A stretch of 64,000 nt of DNA, from the NCBI GenBank assembly GCA_028564675.1, contig JAOVVO010000331.1, positions 1 through 64,000 on the forward strand, read 5' to 3'. A program made the position numbers and the translations under genes. Source of the DNA: Onchocerca lupi (taxonomy: Eukaryota > Nematoda > Chromadorea > Rhabditida > Onchocercidae). The notes under the pieces were generated by a model that searched no databases, was not told the origin of the DNA, and was given only the letters and a program-made list of their open reading frames with translations. Shown here piece after piece: positions 48,501 through 60,899 of the stretch. Every line of letters starts with the position of its first letter. Position 1 is the first letter of the stretch.

Positions 48501-51500
48501 TGTTGAGATGTGAAATTTTTCAGTTACCTCCGAGTGCAGATAACACCGATCAGATATTTCCGACAGATGAAGAATCAAAAGAACTAGAACAAGATATTTC
48601 AGCCTTGGAAATGCTTGCTCTTGAAACACCAGAGTTACCAATACCGTTAACAAATGCTGATATTTCATCTATCGAAATTGCTACAATTCGTAGGCATCAA
48701 CAAAATCGTGAAAAGCCTCTACAAACATTTGAGGTAAATGAAATAAACTGAACTTTTTGCTCCTAAAATCAGGAATTTAGAAATGGTTGATGAGTTGGAG
48801 AGGAAGTTCTTCATTTAAAAATTTTGCTATACGAACGAAAAAAAAAAAGAAAGAATTAAAAGATCAAAATTGAATGTTTCAATTTTCTTTTTCAAAAGAA
48901 TTTTATGAAACTGTTGATTAACTCGCTGCATATAACCTTACAGATGAATAATACATGAATTGCATTTGAGGATTTTGTATTGCAACTGGGAAATATTGAA
49001 AATTGTATGCAGTGGTCAGATCACTTCAATTTTTATATTCTCTGGCGTTTTTATGTTATCTTCATGTTTTCCAAAATATTTCGGAAATAAGTTGAAGCTG
49101 AAAAAAAAAAAAAAAAGACATCACAATCAGAAAAAATTTAAAAAAAAAGTGTAAATTTGCAGCAGTTTCGAAGCGCAGTCTTAACGAATCAACTCTCTAC
49201 TGTTAGATGGACGGGTCGCTGCGTACCAGAAAGACGCGGATTTGATTTCAACCGGAAATATCGCGGCAAAACTGTTGCAATTGAAGTATAATTATTTTGC
49301 TAAACAATAAACACTGTTTGATTGGAATTCAACGATTCAACCGAAAATTTCTTTTTTTCAAGTTATGCGAAAGACCCTGTGGTCCTGCTCACGAAATTGA
49401 TGATATGTTACGGCAAATTGTCCGTGACGGTGCACGGTTGGATATACCGGACGACGTGAGAGGGCGAATTCCGCTACATTTTGCTATATCTTGCGAATTT
49501 TGGTGTCGGGTTAAGACTCTTCTACATTTAAGGTCGGTTTAAGCAAAAATTTTATACGAAAGAGATATTCGACATCTCATCACTTTAGGGAATACCAACA
49601 ATTGAATAGCAAGTTTCATTGTGGACTGGAAAGCATTGCTAGCCTTTCACAAGTTAAATTCATGAATATACCTGGCTTATAGTAATTTTCAATTTAGAAT
49701 GTGATTTGATTTGAGATATACAAACCTAGAATAGTTATGCTTTATATATATTTGAATCCCAGTAATAATAAGATGTCATTTAGATTTCATTTTATGCAAA
49801 ATTGTTCCAGTCATCAGTAAATACCGAAAATCGTTTAGATCACCAATAAATACTGAAGATAAAGACAAGAAGACACCGTTACATTTGGCGGTTCTCACTC
49901 GTACGCCAAATTTCGAAGTGACGAAGACGATTTATCTGCTTCTTGAGTATGGTGCTGATGTTAATGAAGTGATTAAGAAAATAGCACCATTACGAAACAG
50001 GTGACCTTATACGTTTAATTTAGATACAGGATCTCTTTGTAAAATTTCAAATTTTGGAATTTAAACGAATTTAAAGTCTTAAAAGGTTTGGTGGAGAAAA
50101 TGAAAAAAGGAATTTTTTTTATGTCTCGAATCTATTAATGATTTACCAGTCTTATCTATTTAATTTTATTTTTCCTTCATTTTAAGATATCTGTCAAATC
50201 TTATCGAACATCAACAGCGTCTTTCAGAGGCTTTTAATGAGGCGAGGATGAAAACTTTGGTGTAAGTTACTAAATAGTATTGAACAAATATTCGGACTTT
50301 TGAAATTACTTTTGATCTCTGTTGGCTTTTCCAACAGTTGGAAAAAATAAGAAATGACGTAGTTCTTTTGACGAAGAGAGCAAAGGAAGAAAAAAATTAG
50401 GGAAGTAAGAAAAAAAATTCATTTTTCTACGAACTGATATTTATCTTATTGCAACAAACAGAAGTTCGAGGGAGAGGTGCACGTCATTGGACAATTATAA
50501 ATTGATATTCAAAATAATATTTTAATTTAATGGTTCAAATAATTTTTATAATTATTTTTTGATCCTATCCACACTATATTCAATATATTATATGAAAAGT
50601 ACATGAATCCAATCTTTAAAATATGGCTTTGAAGGTTTAGAAAATATTTGAAACTTCATTATGCAGCATATATTGAAAGAAGAAGACTATAATTTAAATA
50701 TTCAGTTAGATGGATTGTTGAAATAATACCAAAATATTACGACAGCATCAGTCGACTCTAGAGCTTATTTTATATTCCGGGAATTTACGGAATGTAGTTT
50801 TCTACTCCATCCTTCAATCCTTCAAACTATGCATTCTATTTCCAATAATCAATCAAGTAGTCGATAGCTGCGACGCAATCAACGTATTTTAATGGATGAA
50901 AATGAAGGGGGAGAATATTATTGAATTTTTAGCTAGAAAAAGATGTGAAAGGATTGGGAGGAGAATTGATGTAATTCGTTTTAAAAAATTTGAGATTATA
51001 ACGGATATTAAAAGCAGACATGTAACAGAAGAAAAGCCTGTGATAACCTTTCTTTAGAAAGGTCAGAAAATTAATTTTTGAATTCATTTTCTTGACGATT
51101 TCTGGATTAGTAATCAAAGAATATGATTGGTAAGTCAAAAAATTTACTAGATAATTTGTTATTGTTGCAGAAGTTTGTATTACTTAATTATATTCTGTTT
51201 TAATTTAATATTCCGAAAATGGTAATAATACAGGATGAAAAGTTTCGCGCTTTCTCTTTCACTAGAATTTTATGGATATAGCGATATTTTGCAATTGCTT
51301 TGAATAGTCGTTATATATGCTTGAAAATCATTCAAGAAGAATGAAATTATACGAACATCCGGATTATGTTCTTTGATCTTACTGGATACATCTGTAAGGT
51401 TATTAAAAATAAAATTATCGACAATGAATTAACATTATGGAAAGCGAAAAATTTATGCGATCGTAATCTTTTAGTTTAATAATTGAGAAAAATAGCTAAG

Positions 51501-51972
51501 GCTTAAGCATAAAATTATTTGAGATAGCACATTTCATTAACTGGACATCTTTTCGTCTGATTTTCTTTTATATCAAAATACGGGTCATTTTTCTTTTTTT
51601 CTTTTTTCTTTTTTTTTTTTCATCCCATTTTTTCAGTTTATTAAACTTTTGTTGAAAATATGTCATAAGTTATGAGAAAATAGAATACTGTGAATTCCAG
51701 AAAGTAGAATTAAAATTCTATTTTTTTTTTTTTTTTCACCTTAAACTAATCTATAAATCGACCCTAATCTATAATGATTAGGGTAGATTTATAGTTTAGT
51801 TTAAAGTAAAAATAATGATGATAATAATAAAGATAATAATATAATATTAATAACGACGATAATAATAAAACAGAATAGTTATGATTCAGAGGAAAAAATG
51901 AATGTGATAATTTTGAAATAAATTTTTAATCAAATATGTTCAATCAACTATTCGAAATAATTGAATTAATAG

Positions 51973-52003
<31 letters not shown>

Positions 52004-54862
52004 AAAGAAAGAAGATGGTAAATAGTTGATGATGTAAAAGTGTGGTTAGTTTTTCCATACATAGACGATGCATACATATATACATAACATGCATACATGC
52101 ACAGAAACATGCACATGCATGCATGCATGTGCATGAATTGATATGAAATAGAGGATATGCTTGAGATGTGCAACATTGATGAAAAAAATTAACATTTTAG
52201 CATTTCGAAAGCTTAATTACGCTTTTTAATTTATTTTTTGTTCCTTTTTAGTTTTTTTTTTTTTTTTTAGTTCTATATTTGATGATAATTAGCATGAGAT
52301 AGGTCATTTTATGATGTAATCAAGATTTAATCAAGGTCATTTTTATTGTCTTTTGCTTTTTTTTTCTTCAATTATTTAATTAAATCAAGATAAACGTGCT
52401 CATTTTTGAAAATTTGATAAAATTAATTAACTTACAAAATGTATATATATCAGTAAATGTGGTTGTTCTCTGATAAATTTGTTTGTAAAAGAATTTTTCT
52501 TTTTTTTCTCCATGTCTTTCTTATTTTTCTCCGAATTTCTTTTTCTTTTTTTTTTTTTTTTTTTTTTTTTGCATCTTAGCAAACCAGTCAACTTTTACGA
52601 AAAGATTTTCGATATTTATCGTTTGTTTTCATGATATATTTTCTTTTTTTAAATTTTATGTTTTAGCATAATTTTTAAACATTTGTCCGATTAACGAAAA
52701 AAAAGTTGAATTATTGGAAAATTTCGAAATTACAAATGGAATGAAATCTGCTACATTTGTCGAGGAAAAAAAAAAAACTTAAAAATTTGCGACATAATTT
52801 AATCGCAAATCTATCGATGCCTCGATTGTATATCATCCGGATGTAATCTTTCAGTATATCAATTAATAAAATTAAATTGATATACCGGAATAAGAAAAGT
52901 AATGTAAAGAGTGATAAAAAAGGAAAGATGAGATGAATTCAGATTTTTTTCTGTTTTACGATTTTCTGAAATTTTATTTGTGAATATTCGAAGACGACGA
53001 GAGTTTGGAATTTTACCAAGATAGATTCTTGTTTGCTATGAGTTCGAATAATAGTAAACATGTGAAATGTCAAAAAATTTTTCGTATCAAAAATATGTGA
53101 TGTAACAATTTGACGTTTTTTCAAACGTTTCGACTTTAACAATTTGACGTTTTTTCTTCAATTAATTGGCATAATACCGTATTTTTCGACAGAATATCTC
53201 CCTAAATTAGAAACTGATAAGCAAATGGAATATTTTTGTTATTTTTTTCGTGAAACTTTTCAAAAGTTCATTTGCATCTCTATTCCTCTATCCGACTGAT
53301 TTAGGACCAGTTGGAGATATTATTTGGCTTATCATGATTTGCTGATCTGTTTCTTGATATCAGAAAATCTAATCATGACATGACGTTGGTTGTCACTCAA
53401 ATCATTCGAGAACTTCATAGAATTCGAAATTTTCTTTTTTTTTTACTCACTAAATTACTGTAATGTTTTTTGGACTAGCTTCATTGATTGATTGAAAGAG
53501 GATGAGATATCAACTAAAAAGTAAAAAAAAGAAGAAAAAAGAAAATGAAAAAAATTCCAAATTTTCGAGCGTTTCATAATTTCGGTGTAAAACATCTTTA
53601 ATCGCAAACTTTCTACTGTTATAAGCGTACGCTGTAAGTAATTTGAATATTATTATTTGTGCACAAATATACATCCAATTCTGAAAGTTTAAAAAAAAAT
53701 TTAAAAAATGATTTTTCGAGAAATTAGCTTATATAAATGTTTAAATTGAATAGTTTTTTGATTTGCATAATTTTTTTCAGAGATATAACAGTAAAACGAA
53801 TACTTCTTCCGGTAACGGTACGGGCAATGTGGGAATTTGAATCAACAAATTGGACAACTGAAATTGGCTTTAATCATGAAACATTTATGTTTCCTAATGA
53901 TCGCTATGCATATATGATATTACTTGCTGTTTTCGATTATCGTAGCGCACGATATGTACGAAATATTTTTTACTTTTTTTTTTTTCTGAAATTTCTAAAA
54001 TTATTGATTATTTAGATCAAAATATTCTATTAGATTACAGTAATCCAACTTTCAAATCACATTAGATTACAGTAGTCTAATTTTTAATTTAGAACATTTC
54101 ATATATATTTCTTTGTTTCATAATAATTCATTTATTATTTTTACAAATTTTATAAATTCATTTTTCAAAATTTAATATAAATTACGGAAATTTAATTTGA
54201 GAAACAATACTAGATTAATATTAAATGAACTAAAGTCAATTCGTACCATAGAATGGCTGATAGTTTAAAATAAAATTCTATCCTTTAATTCACATTAAAT
54301 TTGATTTATTGCTTATTGAAATATTTTAAGTTGATTCTCTTTTTTTTTTTTTTTTTTTAATTTTAAAACTTTTACGTAGAAAATTGCAGTGGCGTGTACG
54401 AATGTGGGGTGAAAGTCCGTTCGATGATGTACGAATGAATGATGCTACAGTAGAACCACTTACCAATAATCCGAAAGGTTTCATTTATGTAACTTCGCTG
54501 ATCAATGGTTGGAATAGGCTAAAAATCAAATTTCAACCGTACGTTAAAAAAAAGAAATGGCTAATGATGGCACAGGTAAACATAATTTTCTTTTACGAAT
54601 GAAAAAGAATGATAACTATACAAATTATAATTTATGGATTTAAGCATTTCCTCTTATTCCTCCTAGTTGAATGTCATAAACATCTTATCCTCAAAATTGC
54701 ACAATATTACTGCTGATCTTGATCTAGATTTATTATAATACAAAATATTTATGAATTTTTTTACAGGTATTACTTGTACAGTTACACAAACCTGCTTCGT
54801 ATATACCAAGACCCGCGCTTGAAGTAGCTCCTGAAAGTGGTACCGATTGGAGGCATGATTGA
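45508..54862 (+). CDS. Chromodomain-ankyrin protein, MPP8-like
   Basis: Exons: 45508-45603, 45939-46160, 46290-46454, 46875-47024, 47262-47360, 47554-47826, 48012-48365, 48524-48733, 49163-49285, 49363-49532, 49839-50000, 50187-50261, 53781-53955, 54390-54575, 54767-54862. All phases agree, giving 851 aa. Residues about 31-80 form a chromodomain (TYAVEKIVG, then YKVRWKGFSESEDTWEPIEN) keeping the three aromatic cage residues (Tyr, Trp, Phe) that bind methyl-lysine. Residues 160-560 are charged, low-complexity, with basic RGRGRRRK/RGRSRGPG patches. Ankyrin repeats follow at about 565-680 (RGRIPLHFAI; KKTPLHLAVL and LLLEYGADVN). The last 170 aa form a conserved-looking domain of unknown identity (TVRAMWEFESTNWTTEIGFN; WRVRMWGESPFDD; FIYVTSLINGWNRLKIKFQP). 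Order and length match vertebrate MPP8 (860 aa), the HUSH silencing subunit. By analogy it reads H3K9 methylation. Orthology to MPP8 is inference. Confidence 0.85.
51741..51804. repeat. Foldback inverted repeat (28-bp arms)
   Basis: Arm 51741-51768 pairs with 51777-51804 across an 8-base loop with only two or three mismatches (TTAAACTAATCTATAAATC on the left; reverse complement TTAAACTAAACTATAAATC on the right). It is immediately followed by an (AAT)n-like simple repeat. It could be a small MITE-type remnant or a structured element in the transcript. Confidence 0.75.
52108..52135. repeat. Perfect 28-bp palindrome of ATGC words
   Basis: The half-site CATGCACATGCATG is followed exactly by its reverse complement. 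It lies in an alternating purine/pyrimidine stretch (about 52070-52135: TACATATATACATAACATGC...), which could adopt cruciform or Z-like structure. Confidence 0.85.
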
Positions 54863-55534
54863 AAAAAATTGTTATAATTTTTTTTAGGATTTATTCAGGG
54901 TTCCGGTTAGGTCCAGTTTATTTTGTTTGTACTTAATTTTTTTTTTCCTTTTTCTTGTTCATTATATATATATATATATATTTATTCAAATATTCCAAAT
55001 GTGAATTTTAATAGGCTTCGAGTAGGATTGGAATTTTCGTCCAATATGCCATTATGCAACTTGAAGCAAACATTTTTAGTAACTTCCGAGATTACCCAAA
55101 AAATATTTTAGGGTGATCTTGGAAATTACTAAAAATCTAATAAATGATTATGTGCTGATTATTTAAAAAATTATTATCTATTAACATTTGATTTTAAAAT
55201 TAAACCAGTGCGGTTTTAAAATTAATGAAATTTAAATTCAACACGGTTCAAAAATATTGTTTGCTTGTTATCAAAAATTTTACTCTTCTATTGATGTAAT
55301 TTTACCGTACCGAATATGTTTTAATATCGATAATACAATTCGTTCATAGAATTTATAAATTAACACAACTTGAGTTCAATGAAAAAAATTACTTTTATTT
55401 ATTAAAGTCAGGCATGCAAATATTTAATATTGATTTTGGAACTCAGCATATCATAGATAAGAATAAAATCAACTTTAACTGAGTCTTTGAAAAATTTTAA
55501 TGTTTTCTATATCTTTTTATGGGCTATACAAACA
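54863..55534. other. Convergent intergenic region
   Basis: It lies between the stop of the chromodomain-ankyrin gene (plus) and the stop of CWF19L1 (minus), so it holds both 3' UTRs. It includes a (TA)n run at about 54963-54981. No gene was seen. Confidence 0.5.
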
Positions 55535-58500
55535 TCATTCATCATCAGCATCTGTGAAATCATACGGTTTGAAGATTTGCTTCAAATTATCTACCAGTTT
55601 TGCTTGTTCACTTTTCTCCAACTCGCACTGGCGCCAGTCAACTTTTTCTTCACAATCCAACAAAGCCGCTTCAGCCAAAACCTATAATCCAGTTTTTAAT
55701 AAATGAGAAATGGAAACATTCTATCCAGAAATTTTTAATTCTGCTTTTTTCTAATCAGCAAAATCAGCATACTGCGAATAACATACAATAAAACTTTCTT
55801 ACTCCAACACGAGGTGCCCATTTCTAACAGAAATGTCCATTTTTCATGGACCTGTGAACGCCATTTTTTATTTCGATGAAAAAAGTTATGCTACTTTAGA
55901 ATATCATCCAGCAACTTGGTCTACTATGTTTTGCCATTATTACTATAACTTTAAATCTACGCAACACTAAATATAGAGTCATGCTGTCAAATAGTTTGTC
56001 ATCTATATAATTTTCTTAGGAAGTTCTCTCAGTCACAGTCTTTCCCACATCATATGTATGTTATACTATTCTCAAATTGTATACATTAAAACTTAAAAAG
56101 ATAGCAACTTAGGACATCCATGAATCAGATAAACTTACTTCTCGTCCGAACTGCAATGGAAAATCGACCATTTTTAATGCATAAAGTCGACTGCCATCCG
56201 GAAGCTCGACAAGGAAATATGGACAACCTTCATTTACTGTGTCCCAAATCTGGCAAACGTACATTTTTAAAAAATACTTTTGCATAGAAAAATATGTTGT
56301 CAAAAAGATGCATACAGTGTTATTACCGCATGGAGAATAATTTTTAGAAAAAACTAAAAGTTCACTTCTTCTTCCTCTTTGAGAAATATCATTTCTATGT
56401 TTTTTATTTGGGCAGCATTCAGAAATGAACTTCGTAAAGCCCTCGAACAAGTTTTCGGCACCGGCACAACTTGTATCTGTAATATGCTTTCTTTGTTAAT
56501 CATAATAACGCAAATTTATCGAAGGGAAAAGAAAAATACGTGAAATTTGAAATGATTCATTGGTTTCAGAAAAACAAATAAACAAATTATTTACATCAAT
56601 TTTTATTTGTCTCAATATTATCATAGTATCAGGAATTTAACTAGATTATTTTCTCCCTTTAAGATGGTATGATTTAAGAAGTAAAAGAGCTGCAGGATGT
56701 ATTATTAGGAATAAAGATAAAGAAGAGTTTGGACTCGGTAAGAAATGAACCTGCAAATGCTGCGTCTTATAATTCCGTTCGAAAAATACCGGCAATTTGC
56801 CCTGCTTATTGAACATAAGCGTTAGCGCATCTTTGTATTTTTTGATGTCATCTCGAACTGCTTGAGGAGCTGCGACAATTGATTGTATATGACCTATAAA
56901 ATGAGAACATTACTATTATGTTGAATATTCGAATTATTAGCAAGAAAAATTGATTTTTAAGAATTTAACGGGAGAAAATTTTTGGAATAATATGAAGAAT
57001 TTATTCACTCAATTAAGTAAAAACTAACCGATCGATAAAATCATTACATGGTCATCTACAAGCGGACCTTTCGGCATTGCTAAGTAACACTCATCAGCTA
57101 CAGATATTACCAAATACTGCTCCGCATCCACGTTTGACAGGCAGAACCAACAAGGCTGCTGAATTCGTGGTTCTCGAGAAGAAGATTCTAAGAATTTGAT
57201 AATATGAAAATTTTTAATAATCGACAACTTGATTAAAATCAGAATGTTTTGATAACAAACATCGCAAAAGTTCTTAAAGTGATGATAACTTTATCCGGAA
57301 AATTCATTACCTAATGTAATGATTACTTATAGTTACAATATAAAGCTTTTTGAACTTTTTCTACTAAAAAAAAATAGTTAAAATTCTATATAAAAATGCC
57401 AACTTAAGATTTTAATTGAGAATTTTCACTTTCATTCGTTTCGAGATTGAAAAAACTACGTTTAAAAAAGTTCTTTTCCTAAACGTACCATTCTTTCTCC
57501 GTCGTTTACCGCCATGATCAACAGTATCCTCAACTTCAGCTGACATATCAAAGAAATACTGTTCCTTCGAATCCTCTTGTTTTTTCCTTTTTTCTCTTTC
57601 GCTAAATAAAATTTTTGCAACTTTCCAAATTTTAATGGTCATTATATTTGCATATAGGATCGGCAAACACAATATATCACCACCTTAGTGCAATTGCATT
57701 TGACAGTATATTTGAATATCGCCGGAATGTATCACATTTTGAAATGCAATAATTAAAAATAGATGTTTGATTCTGAAGTCCAAAATAATATGAACTATTT
57801 AATTGTTCTATTAATGACCATTCAATAATTTACGTTCTAAATTTTTTGAAAAAAAGAAATTGAATCATACTCTAAGATCATTCGTGCTAGAATTTCCATA
57901 TATGGAAATTCGGTAGCATTATTTGGTTGTGCTGTAAGTTCAGCTCTTGATAACTTCCGCATAGGAGTTATTGAGAAAGCATAAAGCCATTTATCCTTTT
58001 CCGGATTATTTACTGCAGCTAAACCAATAAAACGTGTAACGTGCTGAGCGGCTTCTTGCAAAACTCGATGATTCCTAAAATTTTTTTTCTATTTAGATTC
58101 CTTCCCAAAATTCAACATTCAACAAAGAGTGTTCCAAATGATTCAAAGATATCCTCTTGTTTGTATATATTGCTTGATTGTAATTTATTTAGCAATTTTG
58201 TGGATGCAAAAAAAAAGACAGAAAAAACTTTTGCACATTTACAGTAAAGAAATGAACAACAAATAAACTGAGAAATTATCACTATTTCAATTTCAAGATT
58301 TCAAAAGAAAATTACAAACCTATACGGTGTTCTTTCATAATGTGTACCCATTCCAGCAAAATGATAGCGGGGTTTTAAGCCTGCTGCAAGTTGTGATAAA
58401 ATGCAACTTCCTTCAACATCCACTTTTGGACAATTTGTAGAAAATTTTGAAATCTGAAACTTGCAAGATGCGAAACCATGTCGATAAGTTCGTTGTTGAA

Positions 58501-60145
58501 CACAAAAATTTAAGAATTGATGCATAACAAGTAATTATATAAATTCGTACCCCAGCAGGCCACATAGATGTAAGCAAAAGATCAAGTCCCAAATATCCAG
58601 TACTTGCATTCACAAACTTTAGCAATTCACTAACATCATTCTGGTTGAACTGCAAGATATTATGAATGTAACAAACTATTTAATTGTTTCAAAAACAAAT
58701 TATCTAATTAATTAGAAAATAAACTTTTCAAACTAAGTAAATAAATTTAGCGAAAAGAGAAACGAAGAGATAAAAGAACGAACAATTATTTTAAACCATT
58801 ATTTCTTAATATTTTATTGTATCCGTAATGCAAATTACTTTCAAAAATTTCCAAAATAAATTTAAAAAAAATGTTACCTGGAAAGGCAAGGCTTGTGAAC
58901 CCTCAATTCCACTTACATATGCTACTTGAAGACCACCTGTTGTATTTAATATACCTCTTTTTCCAAGATATGTTAGATTTGTAGAGAATTCGACACCATC
59001 TTCCGGATAAAATCGTGATGTTGACGGACAACATGATCCTGTTTATGACTATCAGTAGTTTCTCAACAAAATTCATCACACAATTTTCGAAATTTGAATT
59101 TCAAATCTTCTTGGAAAACCATTAAATTCAAAACAGAAATGATTCATTATCTACCTTTCTCTTGATATTTTTCTTTGATAGGAAATGAAGTCCAACAGTT
59201 ATTTATAGATATCACTAAAGTCAATTCCCCATTTATTTTTCTCTTACCGATGGCTTAGTAAAAGATGAAGTATTACATTCAATAACAACTTCTACCGCAC
59301 CTAACAGAGAAATAATGAGTTTCGTGATTATAACCATTTAATCCATTTTTTGCATAGATTGTATACGGTAGCCAATATATCAGAAGTTAAAAGTTTGGAA
59401 TTTGTAAAAAAAAGTTTTGAAAGAACCTAAAATATAAGTAGAGATGGGCATTTTGACAAAACCATTGATAATTCGTTCGTTTGACTCATTATCTGGACCG
59501 AAAAATTCGCCAACGCAAAAAAGCATATCAAATGGACCATTCTATAATTAAATCAAATAATTCTAAGCATTACTTCCCATTATAAATTATTTTGTGAATA
59601 ATTAAGTTGCAAATATCCCACATACTTTCGAAATTTTTCCGTTTACTTCTACAGTTTCATACATAATAAAGAAAAGATGATAGCTTCTAGCAATATTATC
59701 ATTTTCAAGAGAACATTAGTTCAGTTAGGGAATTATTCCAAAATATTTACAAACTTATACAACATATAACAATTAATTCCATTGAAACAATAATCGAATT
59801 TTTACTTTTTTCTTTCAATTTTCCAGTGACCATTTTTAGCAATCTAACTTCACTAAAAAATTGCTGATAAAAAATATGAATATTATTTGCAACAGAGTAC
59901 AATGTCTATTTGTAACTGGCTCGATCGACGGACAAGAATCTTCGTTTACCTTGTTAAGACATAGTTAAAGGTAAAACAGAATAAATGACTCCAATAAGAG
60001 TAAGGAATATGAAACATAATAACCTTTATATGACAATTATATGAAAATTTACTTTTTTATTGACAGCGTCCACTCGTTTTAGCAATGAATCGAATTGTCC
60101 GTTTACATCACCACAAACAAGAATTTTCAGCGATGATTCAGGCAT
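55535..60145 (-). CDS. CWF19L1: CWF19-like protein 1 (CwfJ family)
   Basis: Spliceosome-associated CwfJ-family protein related to the debranching cofactor Drn1. Exons (minus): 60053-60145, 59427-59541, 58878-59038, 58551-58649, 58320-58453, 57871-58074, 57489-57601, 57029-57187, 56751-56893, 56366-56476, 56139-56249, 55535-55681. Phases agree, giving 529 aa (human 538). The N-terminal metallophosphoesterase-like domain starts KILVCGDVNGQFDSLLKRVD, continues FDMLFCVGEFFGPD, then YILGSCCPSTSRFYP, and ends GLKPRYHFAGMG/TPYRNH. CwfJ C-domain 1 (HIT-like) holds QQPCWFCLSN and DDHVMILSIGHIQSIV. C-domain 2 holds FERNYKTQHLQ, CPYFLVELPDG, FPLQFGRE and the tail VDWRQCELEKSEQ. The Lys/Arg-rich GGKRRRKN linker before the HIT part resembles a nuclear localisation signal. 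A TTTTTTAAG acceptor-like site lies just before the ATG (minus), a possible trans-splice site. Confidence 0.94.
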
Positions 60146-60899
60146 TCTTCGAATTTCCAAGGCGGAAACTTAAAAAATCTATTACTTCTAAAAATCCATT
60201 GAATTATTCGCATCCACCCCTGATTCCAACTTTCTTGTATCAAATATTGGAAGATATTTCCTTTTCTTTCTTTTTTTTTTTTTTAAATTACCTAACCGCC
60301 AAGACGGAAAAAGACTTAACTAAAAAAAAAAATTCTAAGATTGCATTCAGTTATAAAAAAGCATTTTTTAGTTTCCACCATATTTTCTTTCCCACTTATT
60401 TCGTCCTCTACATAGCTTTTCTGACTGAAAACAAAAACTTTCCTTTTTCCAAGTAAACAATGCGAATATTTTCATCATTATCACTAGAATGTCTTAAAAT
60501 ATAGCAATGACTTCTAAGACGGAATATCTCGCAGTATATACAAAAAAAAAGCAGAAAACAAACAAGATAAATTTATTTATAAATAAGACCTATAAAATAT
60601 AACATCTTTTAATGCTCTACATTAGGTAACTATAAAATAAAACGTAGAAAAATCAATAGTTAACACAGTGACATATGTACATCATTATATAAATTCTGCA
60701 AATTTTAAGCAAATGAAAAAATATTATCAAGTATTAATCGATAAAATCTAGAACAACAAGTTGATCAATATTTGCAAATGGTTTTTTTATTGTCAAAAAA
60801 TGAATCGATCTATAATGAATTAATCACTTAATTCTAGAAACCAATAAAATTCTTTCGAGGAATTGAAAAAGTAAGGCGACATCTCTAACTATTTTCATT
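60146..60899. other. Spacer between GPATCH11 and CWF19L1
   Basis: Both flanking genes run minus. The 750-bp gap is longer than typical nematode operon spacing (about 100 bp). It contains the GPATCH11 3' UTR and the CWF19L1 leader. The plus-strand frame at 60085-60456 is antisense to CWF19L1 exon 1 and low-complexity beyond it. Confidence 0.5.

Larger units (their letters stand above)
50262..53780 (+). other. 3.5-kb intron 12 of the chromodomain-ankyrin gene
   Basis: This intron is far larger than any other in the gene. It joins phase-2 exons, so the model needs no extra exon. It holds a foldback hairpin (51741-51804), a 28-bp perfect palindrome (52108-52135), long poly(T) runs and AATAAT-type simple repeats. 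A short open frame (50897-51058) has no splice partners. Confidence 0.6.

Noticed and set aside
54923..55791. Plus-strand frames near the CWF19L1 3' end
   Set aside because: They are antisense to the last CWF19L1 exon or low-complexity 3' UTR.
59248..59300. Possible extra CWF19L1 exon with good splice sites
   Set aside because: Including it breaks phase with the next exon. Joining 59427-59541 directly to 58878-59038 gives the conserved YILGSCCPSTS sequence.
59626..59664. Alternative CWF19L1 start exon (MYETVEVNGKISK)
   Set aside because: The exon at 60053-60145 supplies the conserved KILVCGDVNGQF start and joins in phase, so this one is a coincidence.
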